This document shows positions 9,601-21,400 of a stretch of DNA of 64,000 nt, one piece after another. The stretch is from Trametes villosa (Eukaryota > Basidiomycota > Agaricomycetes > Polyporales > Polyporaceae): NCBI GenBank assembly GCA_002964805.2, contig PUDQ02000084.1, forward strand, positions 434,001 through 498,000. Reading direction: 5' to 3'. Each line of letters begins with the position of its first letter. Position 1 is the stretch's first letter. The position numbers and the translations under genes were made by a program. Under the pieces are notes generated by a model. It saw only the letters and a list, made by a program, of their open reading frames with translations. It ran no database searches and was not told the DNA's origin.

Positions 9601-12600
9601 CGGCAGGTTTGAGCGCAGTGGCAGGTATGCCTGCACCGCTACCATCCACATGCACCGCACCTCTCGTGCTGCTTGTCCCGCGCCAGGGCCAATGTATAGC
9701 AACAGGCAATCGCTGTGCGCTCTCGACGGTCGATCAACGGCGCTCCACGGGGGTGCTCGTGCGCTACGGGATGTCCTGTGCCTCGAGGCACCAGACGCAT
9801 TGCCGCTTCTGCTGCAGGACCTCCGTGACGCGCGGGCGTACCATATGTTCAATGACAGGAGGCGACGTGCAAAGGACGTCAATCAGGCGCATACCGCCCG
9901 TCTTCCATCGTCCGTCGCGTGCGAGGTTCACCCTTGCGCCGGCGGACGGGCCCTCCACGAGCCTGGAGGACAGCCGGGCGCCCGCGGGCACGGCTTCTTC
10001 GATCTGGCGTTACGTCGCTGGCCACCACCGAACCTGCGAAGCGCGAGGCAAGCAGGCAGCTGCTGCCAGATCCTGCGAACGCACGCCTCGATGCGGCCGC
10101 GCTGGGCGACAGTTAGCGTTTGGTCAGCCTCTGCGCTGCGCTTCCCCCCGCAGGGCCGGCACGCCGTTTACCTTGCACGCATGCCGAGAGGGGACGCAGG
10201 GTCGAAAGGCGCGCCCGCTTCTCCTCGATCCCCCGCGGCGTGCATGCGCGTGCGGGGGTCCCGCGCTGCGGCGGGCGCGCGAAGGGCGGAGGACTGGGGC
10301 CTGCTACACCGTGCCGTAAGGCGGTAGACAGCGCAGGCTGCAATCGCGATCGGTGGGTGCAGTTGGAGCTGCCTCTTGCGCCGTCCGTCAGACGTCCTGC
10401 CCGTCCCGGCGAGCCCAGCCTGCCCAATGGGGGCCCTGCGATGCGGCCTCGATGGGCGACGCCCCGTCCGGCGCCCCAGGATCCCTGTGTGGACGCGCGC
10501 GCGATGCGTTCGAGAAGCGGCGGGCGAAGCTGGAAGCCGGATTGACTGGGGAAGCGCGGGGGGCGTCGACGTCGCTCCTTGACGCTTCGGCGGAGGGCAG
10601 GGAGAGGGAGGCAGGCGAGACCCCGGGGAGCGGGCGCGCTGCCCGTCCCGAGACGGGGCCCTGGTACTGCACCCCGCCCTTCTCGGGCACCCGTCTCGCC
10701 GCTTCAAGGCGCGGCGCGTGTCCAGGAGGCCGATGGAGCGCGGCGGGCGAAGGTGCGGGCAAGAGAGGAAGCTGGGCCGCCCGTCACGGTGCTTCCGTCC
10801 ATCTTGCGTCCGATCGAGAGGCATTGGCATGCGAAGGAGGGGGGAGTGCGGCCGCGAGGCTCCCAGCTCGCGCGGCGTGGGGGATGTACATGAAAGCCGC
10901 AGCGTCGATTCTCATTCAAGCTCTGAAGATGGGGGGAATGGTAGCAGCAGCAGCAAGAGCCGCCCTCCCCCTGAGCTTGCCGTGATGAACGACTTGATGG
11001 TGATCCACCCATCGGCGCAGCTGGGATCCCGGCTTTGCAGGCATCCTTGCATCCTGGCACAAAAGGCCCGATGGGAATCGGCGCGCGGGCGGGCGTACGA
11101 GAGGGCGGCGGTCGAGAACGCGACGGGGAGGTGATGGAATACCACTGCGCGCGGGCCCCGTCACGTCGTACGTACAATCTGCGTACAACCAGCCCCGCGC
11201 CCGCATGTCCCCCCACTCGTCCCCCGACCCGCCCGGCTGGCTCGCCGCCCGCACGGGCGGGGAGGAAGAGGTGAGTGTTTCCTACAGACCGCCGCTAATA
11301 GTTGCGCTCTGAACTCGACTATGATGCGTTGATGATGTGCATAGATCCCACCGCAGGACTCGGAGTCTAGAATCGCAATGTCGCCGCATTCTGTAGGCGC
11401 CATATTCGTGGAACCATCCCCCCGCGTTCCCTCCAGCCACCACACAGGTGGACGGGCGCCGCGTCGGACGCCGGGCAAGACGTATGCACGGACAGGAAAG
11501 CTCGCCAGCGCCCGCGCGGGCGAAGTCCTTCGAAGAATCGAAATGCCCATCACAGCGTCAATGCCGCCGCGCTGTCGTCACCGCGGGCTTCGCGCATGAA
11601 GTCATCCGGTGTGGCGCGCTGCCCGACGCGGCAGCTGCCATCGCACACAGGCCCCGATGTTGCGACGGCGCCGTCGAGGAAGCGGAGGGCGATATGAATA
11701 AGTACGCGTATTTGGCCGCGACAGAGATGACGAGCGCGGTGCAGCGCTGATCCCAGGCGTGCGCTTCGACGTCTTCCGTCGGGGCGTGCTGTGTGGGTGT
11801 ACGTACCGCGTATGACAGACCCCGCCGCCGTAGCACGAAGTTCGAACCACCCCAGATGTTTGTCTGCGCCGTCGCAGCGCCGTGCCGTCTTAATGCAGAT
11901 CTCGCACGCTACCTTCGAGCTTCATATCGAATGCGCCCCGCCCCAGCCCCAGCCCCAGTGCGCCGCGCTCGATTATGATAAGCCCTCGAGGAAGAAGCCG
12001 GGCGTTCCCGCGCGGTGCGGCAATAAGACATTCGGGGGCCACGAACACGCTATGTCGCGCGCCGCCGCACCGTAAATAGCCGCAGAAGAGCCGGCCGTTG
12101 TGGAGTCGAAGTTCGAAGCGCAGACTGTACCAGTGCTCGCGATACGCATGTTTTGCCGTATTGCGGTATTGCCCGGTAACATCGGTAATTCAAGCTCACC
12201 TTAAGGCGATTGCTCGGCCCCCGCGAGGACATGCCGGATTGCACACTCACACAGATTTTGGTACGCCAGCAGCAGCAGCGGGGTGTGCATTATTGCGCTA
12301 GATTATACGCGTATCTTTTGGTCGCTCGACGACGACGGCCAACGGAGCAGGTACGTACGTGGATGGTGATAAGTGAGGGGCCAGGGCGCGTGCCAAAAAC
12401 GGGGGACGGGAATCAAGCTCAAGAGCACTATAGTACACGGCACGCGCACGCAGGCTCGCGCGGCACAGCGGGAGGTGGGGTCGTCGTGAGTGGGCAGAAG
12501 GACCAATATGGCGGATGAGAGTGAGAGGGAAAGATGAGACGATGAGATGAGAGATAATATGAGACAGAAACAGAGATAGAGGGAAAGCAGAGGGACGGGG

Positions 12601-13107
12601 ATCGTACAGATACAGCGAGACGCTTCCGCGGGCCGTTCAATCAATGAGGGGGAGCAGTCGAGCGTGAAGGACAGCGAGAACGGAGCAACGCGAGGTGTAA
12701 GCGGAACGGCGACGGCGACGGAAGCGGAGACGGAAGCGGAAGCGGGGAGGGAGGGGGAGCGCAGGGCGGACCAAGGCGTGAGGGTCGTGAGGTGGGCAGC
12801 GGCAGCGTGAAGGGGAATATGCAACATGCGAGGGTAGCCAAGCGACGAGACCTCATTAAAAGGCGATGGTGAGCGGGCGGGAATCGGGAATCGGTGTCAC
12901 GCAATGTAGACAGCGTGCGGATATTATACACGGCGGGATGATGGAGCAGCGGGCGAGATCTTGGGGACATGAGCATGGGGGGCATAGCATGCATGGCGCG
13001 GGCATGAGCATCATACGGCAGAGCGGACGTCGTGAAGATGAAAGGAAGGGGGAGAACACAGCGGGAGAGATGGGAGGGAACCAGGGGCGCGAGACAACGA
13101 GCGGGCC
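6652..13107. other. gene-poor block downstream of the bHLH gene
   Basis: About 6.5 kb in which I cannot support any gene. Roughly 9.2-11.3 kb is very GC-rich, so long frames open by chance on several strands at once, but none has known domains or consistent splice sites. I found no tRNA or rRNA. I saw no long terminal repeats or transposase motifs. The block contrasts with the few-hundred-base spacers in the right half of the window. Confidence 0.5.
12480..12760. repeat. purine-rich (GA/GGA) low-complexity tract
   Basis: The plus strand is strongly purine-biased with degenerate GAGATGAGA and CGACGGAAGCGGA units. It begins about 350 bases past the stop codon of the bHLH gene, so it reads as a pyrimidine tract on that gene's sense strand. 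Confidence 0.55.
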
Positions 13108-15482
13108 TCATGAGACCTCCATCCCGTCCGCGCGCTCGCTCTCCTTCTTGACCTTCACGTCCACGCTCACGCTCTTCGCCTTGCGCCCGACGCGCTTCAC
13201 GCCGACCGGGCGCCCGTCGCGCCCCTTGCGCCCGCGCTCCTCCATGTCCTCGTCGTCGTCCCCGTCCTCCTCGAGGTCGTCCAGGTCGTCGTCCATGCTG
13301 CTCCCCGGCGACACCCCCGTGCCCGACGTCGACGGCCGCTCGAGCTCCGTGTCCTGGTCCATCTCCTCCACGCTCGGGAGCCCGTTGAAGTCCTGGAAGC
13401 TCTTCCGCATGCTCCCGCGCCGCACGCGCCCGGTCGGCGCCGAGGGCGTGGCATCGCCGTTCGCGCCGCTGCCGTTGAGCAGGTTGAACTCCACCTCGTC
13501 GTGCAGCTTCAGCTCGCCGTCGCTATCCATAGCGCTAGCGGGCGACCCCGCGGACGGAGCTCCGCCGCGGAACGCGCTGAGCTGCTGCTCCAGATCGCGG
13601 TTGCGGTTCGCCTGCGCGCTGACAAGCTGCTGGAGGTAGCGGATGTACTCGACGCTCTTGCGGAGGATCATGCCCTTGTTCGCCTTAACGGCGTTGCTGT
13701 TGTCTCCGCCGTTCGCGGCGCTCGCACCGTTGGCGGTCGTCGGCGTCGAAGACGGATTCGCGTCCTCGGGCTCCGCGCTGCCCGAGCCCTCCTTTTTCTC
13801 TGTGCTGACGCGCACGCCGCCGAACAGGAGGTCGTCGCTCGTCGCGGCGGAGAGCGAGGCGGGCATCGAGATCGTGGCTGTGTCCGGCTCGGGATGAGCA
13901 CCCGGCAGGCCTGTTTCGGAAGTGGGGGGCGTACCGTTCGGGTCGAGCAGGCATTCTGGGATGAGCGTCGCGAGCTCGGAGATCTTCTCGTTGATGTTGT
14001 CGCGCCGCCGCCGCTCGACGGCGTTGTGCGACTCGCGCCTCCGGCGCCGCTTTTCGTTGGCTATCAGCGCTCTGCACGTTCATCGATGCGGGCGGGCAGG
14101 CGCGCATACAGCCACAGATAAGAGGAAGGGAACCGAATTGTGAGCCACCGGGCATGCAGGAGGCAGGTGGAAACGACACGCACTGTTTGGACGCCAGATC
14201 TTCTGGTGGGCTTTCCCCCTTCTGCATGCCAACCATGCCCATCCCGGGGACGTTGACCTCTTTCGGGCTAACGCCGAGACCCACGCTACCCAGGCTCGTT
14301 CCGCCATTAAACGCGCTAAAACCTGCAAGTGTATGCGTTTAATACCCAGCGTCTCCAACATCGCCTCGGAAACGTACCGTGCACGCTTTCTGGTGTTGGG
14401 AGGCCGAACTCGTTGCCCTGGCCCTGCGGCATGAACCAGCCGCTTGTGTGCAAGCTAAGCGGGCTAGCCGGCCCCCGCCCCGCACCATTGCCGTTCGGGA
14501 TGACGAGTGGCTGTGTGTGTCCGCGGTGCAGCGGGGGCGGGGAGACGCTCGAGACCGAGTTGCGCTTCGTGCGCGTGCGGCGGGCCGGGCCGCCGTTCGT
14601 GCTCGGCGGGTTCGCGGGGTCCATCGCGTTCGACGTGCGCGAGCGCGAGCGGCTCCGCGAGAACTCCGTCCCGCCGTGCGCGGAGACGGGCGAGGGCGTC
14701 TGGCGCTGCCCGTTCGCGCCCCCGCTCGGCGGCTGCGCGAGGTGGAACTCGGACGGCGCGGCGAGGTTCGAGAACGAGGAGATGCCGGAGATGTGCGACG
14801 AGTACGAGGACGGCTCGCCGCCCGCGAACGGGTTGCTCCCGTTCGTCGTGGGCGAGGACGGGTTGTTCGAGGGCGGCTCGTAGCGCATGGAGGAGCCGAT
14901 CGCGGGCACGGTCGAGTTGAAGTGCGAGTGCGCGGAGAACTCATGGATGGGGTGCGTGCTGTGGAGGGAGGACGAGCCGTTGATGTTCGCGGAATGGAGG
15001 GAGGAGGCGGGCGGAAGAGAGAAGGAAGGGTTCTGATGGCCGCCGAAGTGATTGCTGTTGGTGTGATGGGAGCCCTGGTGGTGGGATGTGGGGGCGGAGA
15101 TGTCGAAGATGTTGTGGGTGTGATGGGATCGGTATTCATCGTACGCTCCTGGAGATTGGGTGGACCGCTCATGCGAGTTGTTGTGGGGGTGCCCCTGGGA
15201 GGGGGAGGTGCCGATGAGGGAGGCCAGCTCGTCGGTGAAGTCCATGGCGTTGCCGGACTGCTCGCCGCTGTGGTGCGAGGGGAACTTGCGGAAGGGGTCG
15301 GGGACGGAGAAGAGCGGGGGGACGAAGAGGTTGTCAAAATTGCCCGAGCTGTTCGAGGCCGACGAGTTGTTGTTTGCGGGGGGAGAGGGCGGCGAGTTTG
15401 ATGGAGGAGGGGACGGGAGGTGGAAGCCCTCTTGGCGGGAGAGGACCTGGGGCTTGTAGGATGGGAAGAAGGACGAGCTCAT
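13108..15482 (-). CDS. bHLH transcription factor (Rtg3/USF-like) with a very long loop
   Basis: Predicted nuclear DNA-binding regulator, 735 aa. Exons 15482-14378, 14322-14184 and 14071-13108; all joins keep frame. Residues 1-415 are Ser/Asn/His/Pro-rich and probably disordered. The basic region is KRRRRRESHNAVERRRRDN (422-440) with the H-E-R triad (430, 434, 438) expected to read an E-box of CACGTG type. Helix 1 is INEKISELATLIPECLL; helix 2 is NKGMILRKSVEYIRYLQQLV (from ~546), then a leucine-zipper-like heptad run. KG-M-IL-x-x-SVEY resembles yeast Rtg3. The loop between the helices is about 90 residues of Ser/Gly/Asn. The C-terminus has an acidic stretch (DDDLDDLEEDGDDDED) and a VKKE sumoylation-like site. 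The ATG at 15482 is preferred over one at 15872, which would sit upstream of the TATA element. Confidence 0.88.
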
Positions 15483-18400
15483 CGGAGGGCGGGGGACGGG
15501 CGGCGCGGGGGACAGCGAGGGGGACGCGAGGGACGAGGAGGGAGCGAGCGGCGAGCGGAGGGAGAGCGAGAGAGACTGAGCGAGGAGGAGGAGGAGAGGG
15601 CGGCCGTCGACCCCGCATCCCCGGCTTAAAGACAACCATTCACTTATAATGCCCTTATTATTATTTTCCCCTACCCCGCGCTCCCGACAGCTCGGGTCAG
15701 ATCCCATCGCCCGCCCCCAATCAGGGCCAAACAGCAGGGCGCCGGTCCCCCGCTCGCCGCCATCAGTTCTCGCCGGCCGAGCCCCAGTCCCCCGCATCCG
15801 GGGTCCGGCTCTTCCATCTTCCCCACATCCCCCGACCCCAGTCTTCCCCAGCTCACGCAGGCGCCCGCGCATACTGAACGCCTGTCAGAAATCAATCACC
15901 CTCGCGCGCCCTTGCAGGCAGCGCCCGCTAGCGTCCCGCCCCCGGCCAATCCGCGCGCGCGCATCTGGCCTTGTTTCATTGGTCGCGTTGGCAGCCCCTG
16001 TCGCCCCCAGACCGTCGCCCGCCTTTTTACCTTTTGCCGCCTCGATCGCGCGGTGCCGAACCTGACGTAATCTGCCTCTTGCCATCCTCGTCCCTGCTCT
16101 AAAGCTCGATCGTCGCTGCGCCTCTAATTTCTGCCCCGCCCTCGCCGCCCCTCCCTGTCCTCTCGTCAACACGAACACGAACTTGCGAGCTGCGCCTTCT
16201 CTGCGGCGCGCGCGCCCAGCAGGCCTCATCAAATCGTCCATGCGCATTTGCAAACAAACCGACACCTCTTTGGAACGGCTTGTTCCCACGTCCGCTGATC
16301 TCCATCGCCCATCCCAATCCGCGCCCTTGCCTCCCGATCTCAACTCGCGGACCTGCTCGCCCCGTCCATCGCCGCCACTACAGCGGCCGCCTCCCATAGG
16401 CCAGGCTGAGCCTACTCGCTGATCGTCGCGACTCGACAGCGGACACGCCAACAAATGCCTCACCCGCATCCGCTCAGCCCGACGGCGTCGTCGGCTTGGC
16501 AGCGCGCCCGCCCCGCCCCGCGCCCCGAACCCGACCCCCGCTCTCTCCATTTTGCGCGCACCCCGGTTTTGGCACGTCCAGACCCGCGCCGGCATCAATG
16601 CCACCAGCCACCACCGTCACCTCCGCGCGCCGTGCGTTCATGCAGCCTTCCGCAACCGTCCGGCGCGCATCCGGCAGCCCGGCCCCCTGCGCGCCCGTGC
16701 GCCCGACCGGGGCGCGTCCAACGATCCAGCGAGGGGTTCTGATTCTGACACCGCGCCGGGGTGCAGTGCCTCCCCCTCCCCCGCCTCCCCGCACGGACCC
16801 ACACCTGCGATCTCTGACTCTCGCTCCACCCCAGGGGCGCCCGCGGCTCCGGTCCGCACGCCCGAGCCGCCCGCCCGCTCGTCCAATGCGGCTTCGTCGT
16901 TCTCCTTTCCGCCTTCCTCTTTGGCGGGGGCGCTGATCCTCTCGGCGACGCGCGCTGATGGTGTTGTTTCTTCCGCTGCCAGGGTGGGGCCGTGACGGGA
17001 AGCCCGCGTCGGCCTCATGTTCGTCTCGCGGGCGGAGGTGGCGCGCGCGCGACAGGCGTTCAGTAACGCGCTTGCTGCTCCTGACGCAGACGCCCAGCCG
17101 CCGTCCTATTTCTCTTCCGTCGCGTCTTGTCTCGCTCGCCGCCACACTCCTGTCTCGTCGTCCGGATCTAGCTCTGACAAGCCCGAAAATGCTCGTGTCG
17201 GCATCCAACTTGCGTTGCGCCTACGTCGAATCGCCGCCCGCGGCCGACTGAGCAGCCAAATACGAGTATCCCAGCGCGCGTCTCCTCGCCGGCTCTTCGC
17301 GCACCGTCCGCGGCCCTGCACTGGCTCCCACCACGCACCCACAGCCTCGCAGAACACTCACGGCCAGATCTGCAGATATGTTTCCCCCCGAGCGAGGTAC
17401 CCGTCGCCTCCTGACTCGCCCAACGGCGCTCTCCAGAACATATCACTCGCGAGTCGTGCACGTCCGACCCCGCAGCACACTCCTTGATGCACTCTCGGTT
17501 AACTGCCGTTTGCCTGCCCGTGTCGTAAACCCATACGGGCGCCCCGGGCTCCGGTTCCACCATCGGACCTCGCAGCGGGACGTACGCTCCATGCCTCGCA
17601 CCCTCCCGCTCTCGGACGGCCTTTCCCACTCGCGCGCGCCCCCGGAGCCCGCGCCCGGGGAGGCTGTGGCATATGCCTCTGCGCGGCCGCGCGCCGCTCC
17701 CAGGGTCGCACAGGTATGCGAGTGTGCCCGTATGCGGGATACGGCGCATGGGGCCGCCAAGCGCGTCTCCGAGTCGGAGCTGCGATGAGTATCAAGGAAG
17801 CGTGTGGCATCCCTTTAAGTTGGTGTAAGTGCGTTCGCGAAGACGCGGAGGAGGAGAGGCGGGAGATGGGGAGATGGGGAGACGGTTTGGCATATCGGGG
17901 GTGGTGGCTGATTTCGAAGGGGCACCGCATCGCCATCGCATTACGCGGGGAGGAATCGAACGCACGCCCCACGGAGGCTGTCGAACGATATACGGAACCC
18001 GCGTGTACATATGTACATAGTAGCGGGTAGATGGACTGTATAGGATTATCGTGCGCACCGACCGCCGCTGATACCAATACATTCTTCCGGTTCCTTCCTG
18101 CACGATCCCTAGCGCGAGAGTGTCGCGGGTTCGCTTCGCAGTTCGCGTCGTCGGGATGCCAGATAGGTTACTGGACGCCACGATTCGTGGCCTTCATCGC
18201 GCGCGGGTAGGACCTCCCGCGCCGCCGCCGCCATGCACGCCCCGGACTGCGAGGCCACCAACGCCCACCGCTCAGGGCGCGCAATTCAAGCCTGAGGCCT
18301 GAAAGCCTGATTTCGCAACACTCCACCGAGACCCTAGCACGATCGCCATTAGGCTCGCTGTCGTCGGCTTCGCGACGCATCATGGGACCACGGCTTGGAG

Positions 18401-21400
18401 CACGCGAGGAACGCGAGGGACGGGGTGGGGTGCGGAAGATTCGCGGAGGCATCTGGCACGGGCAGCAGACTCGGGCCCTAGGGCGTTGGTCGCCGGAGGT
18501 GGTCCTGTGGTCGCGGGCGGCGCGAGGACGCTGCTGGTTGATGACCGGACTCCACTGCGGGTCCGCGCCGCGCGAGAGAGCGATCGGTGTGGTCGCGCTC
18601 GCGCTCGTGGATGCGAGGGGAGGTGCCGATCGCGTATGGTCGTGGTGCGATGTACATTTGTGTCCTCGAGCCGACCCGTGAAACTTACGAGTACTGTATG
18701 CGCTGAGGCTGGTGTGTATTCCCGTGTACATATCCCAGCCCGCACGCAGAATCCAAGACGCACAGTGTACACCAGCGACAACATGAGACATCGCGAGACC
18801 CTGTCAATTAGCAGCATCGCATCGCGCCGTCGCCTCTCGCTGCATACCATGTGATACCTCCCTAGGCGCACGCAGGCTGTAGGCTAGCAGAACGCACGCC
18901 GTCGCGCGACGGCATGCAGTGCTGATCAGGCCTCTTGCCTCAGGCCCGGCGGGGAACGCTGCGCCACCATTCCGTGCATGGCAAGTCGGCCCAAGGGAGC
19001 ATCTCGCATGTCGCACGGCTCGGTACTTACCTGCTGCTGGCGGCCGAGACATTGTCGCCGCCCGCCGCCCATGAGCGAGGACGCCCGATGCATAATGACT
19101 GGGAATGCCCGACAGGCTCGGGATGAGACAGCGCGGCCGCCCGGGAGCGCATCTCCGTTCTGCGCGACGATCCTGCGGCAGAGTGTTCGTTTGCTGGCAA
19201 GGAGATCCGGAAACGCTGCCTGTTTTGACGATGGCGTCGTCAGTATATTCTTGAACGACGGGTGCGCCACCCGAACGTCCCTGTCCGACCGGTAGCCATG
19301 GGCCGGACTGCCTCGCGAGGGTTCGTCGGCCTACCCCGCATCGCATCGCAGCTTCGCCCCGCAGACAGACATAGCCCTCAGCCAGTCCCAGAATACGCCA
19401 TGCGAGTCGCCAGAGAAACACGGGCAGCGCGGCCCAGCGGAGCGGTACCCAGGGCGAAAGCTTGATACACCCCCACCAATCCCGCCTCCTCTCGCAACAG
19501 CAGCAGCGGCATTAGCAAGAGGCAGGAGCGCACCGATCGACGCGCCGTGATCACGGCTCCCCGGACTAGCGTGGCACCTGCGCGATGCGGTATAGCGCGG
19601 CGGGCGCGCAGACACTGACAGGCCAAGCCCAAGTCAGGGCGCACCTCCGAGGATTGCGCGCGGTGGCGCGTGCGGGGGAACGCGCGCCCATATGTGGCAG
19701 GCGCAGCGGATGCGGGGACGCGCGTCCGGGCGTTGTTCGTGCGTCGAGCGTGCCGTGCGCGGGGGAGGAAGCGCAGAAGGGCGCGGAAGACGCGCGACGG
19801 GGATGGGGAAGCGCATCCTCGGAGAGTCGACGGATCCATGGCAGCGCATCGCGCGCGTTCAGGGTCCTTCGGGGGCGCCGCCCTGGCGTGCGCGAACCAC
19901 TAGGGGAGGGCCCTGCGCGTCCTGAGAAGCGCGACCGCCGTCTTCGCTGTTCAGTCCTGGGTCCTGTCGCAGACAAACGTGGAGATCTCCAAGATGGGAG
20001 GCGCTGCGCGTGTACATCGCCCGACGAACGCGAACGCGAAGACGCAGGCCAAGGGCGACTGCGTGCGTGCACGCGTGCGGCTTCGCGTTCGCGCTCACGT
20101 TCTCGAGACAGCGAGCGTCACCGGCGTGGGTCGTGCCTGGGGCCCAATGCGCCCGCAGCTCCACTACCGCGCAGGGATGCCCGCCCGATGCCGGTGACAC
20201 TGCGTCCGGGGCGGGTCAAGAATACTCGCCTGCGCAACCGCGCTGCTCGTCGGGCTTTGTGCGAAGAGCCTGCGGCGGAAGATGAGTGGAGCGCGTCATA
20301 TAGCGTTGGGGAGCATGCGCGACGTACCGCTCGGCCGAGGTTCATGTCCGTTGCGCGAGCATCTTGGACGTGTGCGCAGCTGGAGAGAGGTGCTGTCGGG
20401 GGTTATACCGGTAACCGGTAAGATAGCGATATTGGCCTGCTCGACCGTGGTTAGCTCTAGAATACGGTGGGCGTATCGCCGAAATGGAGAAACTCCGCAA
20501 CAACTCACCAGAAAGCACTCCCGCATGGGACGCTGTCGGGATTTCGTCGAAGCGTAGAGGCAAACCGCTTGGGAGAACAAGGCCACAAAGGAGCAAACCC
20601 TCCCAGTAGAGCTCTGAGCTGTAGTAGATGATCAGGTCTGTGATTATGGTTGCTAGCGCGTTGACAGTCGACCGATGGCCGACTTCCCCACAGCCACATT
20701 TGGGCAAGGTAAGCCCACGAAAGTCTAAGCCTCGCCTAGGATAGGGATTAGGGGGCGACAAACAGTTACCGCACTCCCAGGCCCGACTTCCGGGGCACGC
20801 GTGCACAAGCTCGGCATGCCAAAAAACACCGAGCGGTCAGAGAGCGACTCGGCTCGCCCATGCCGTCAGAACCATCCTGCACAGGTCCTCAACGACGAGG
20901 CCCCCGAAGTCTGTCATATCTGCCCCGCGAAAGACAGGACAGCCGCGCGATGGCGCAATCCCACTTTCGCGCTGTAACTCAGAGACCGGGGAACGTGCCT
21001 TCGCGTGGGCCTGCGCACCGATGGCCGCCCTCCGCCGCCCCGATGGGATGCCACAGCGAAGATCCCCCTGCTCGCACTCAGGGCCAGACACTCCGCAAGG
21101 ACCTTGCCATACTGAACGCGAGAGGCACGGAAGGCCAAAGGGCGCAGGATGTGAAGCGCGGGCGCACGGTGCGCGATTGAGCCAATCAGCACGACCCTGA
21201 GTCCCCCCTCGCCGATGGAAAGAGGAGACCCGGGCCAGTGCACGGATGACAATGATGCCGGATACGGCGAGCGCGGCTGCCATTCCACAGGCTCGTTTCG
21301 TATCTGGACGATCGGCCTCTAGATCGCACAGGCGGGGGAATGCGGGGGATCTACGGCGTGCGAATGCGGGCGGGCAGCGGAGAGAGCAGACGGTGCACGT

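Noticed and set aside
9261..10319. 352-aa plus-strand frame in the GC-rich block, with overlapping long frames on other strands
   Set aside because: Several frames stay open together because stop codons are rare in GC-rich DNA; composition is Arg/Pro/Ala-rich with no conserved motif.
14379..15401. Long plus-strand open frame (340 aa) opposite the bHLH gene
   Set aside because: It mirrors the GC-rich antisense of a well-supported coding exon, is Arg/Val/Gly-biased and has no domain.
17930..17990. GAATCGAAC on the plus strand, resembling a tRNA T-loop on the minus strand
   Set aside because: The bases around it do not form a T-arm stem, and no acceptor or anticodon arm is present.
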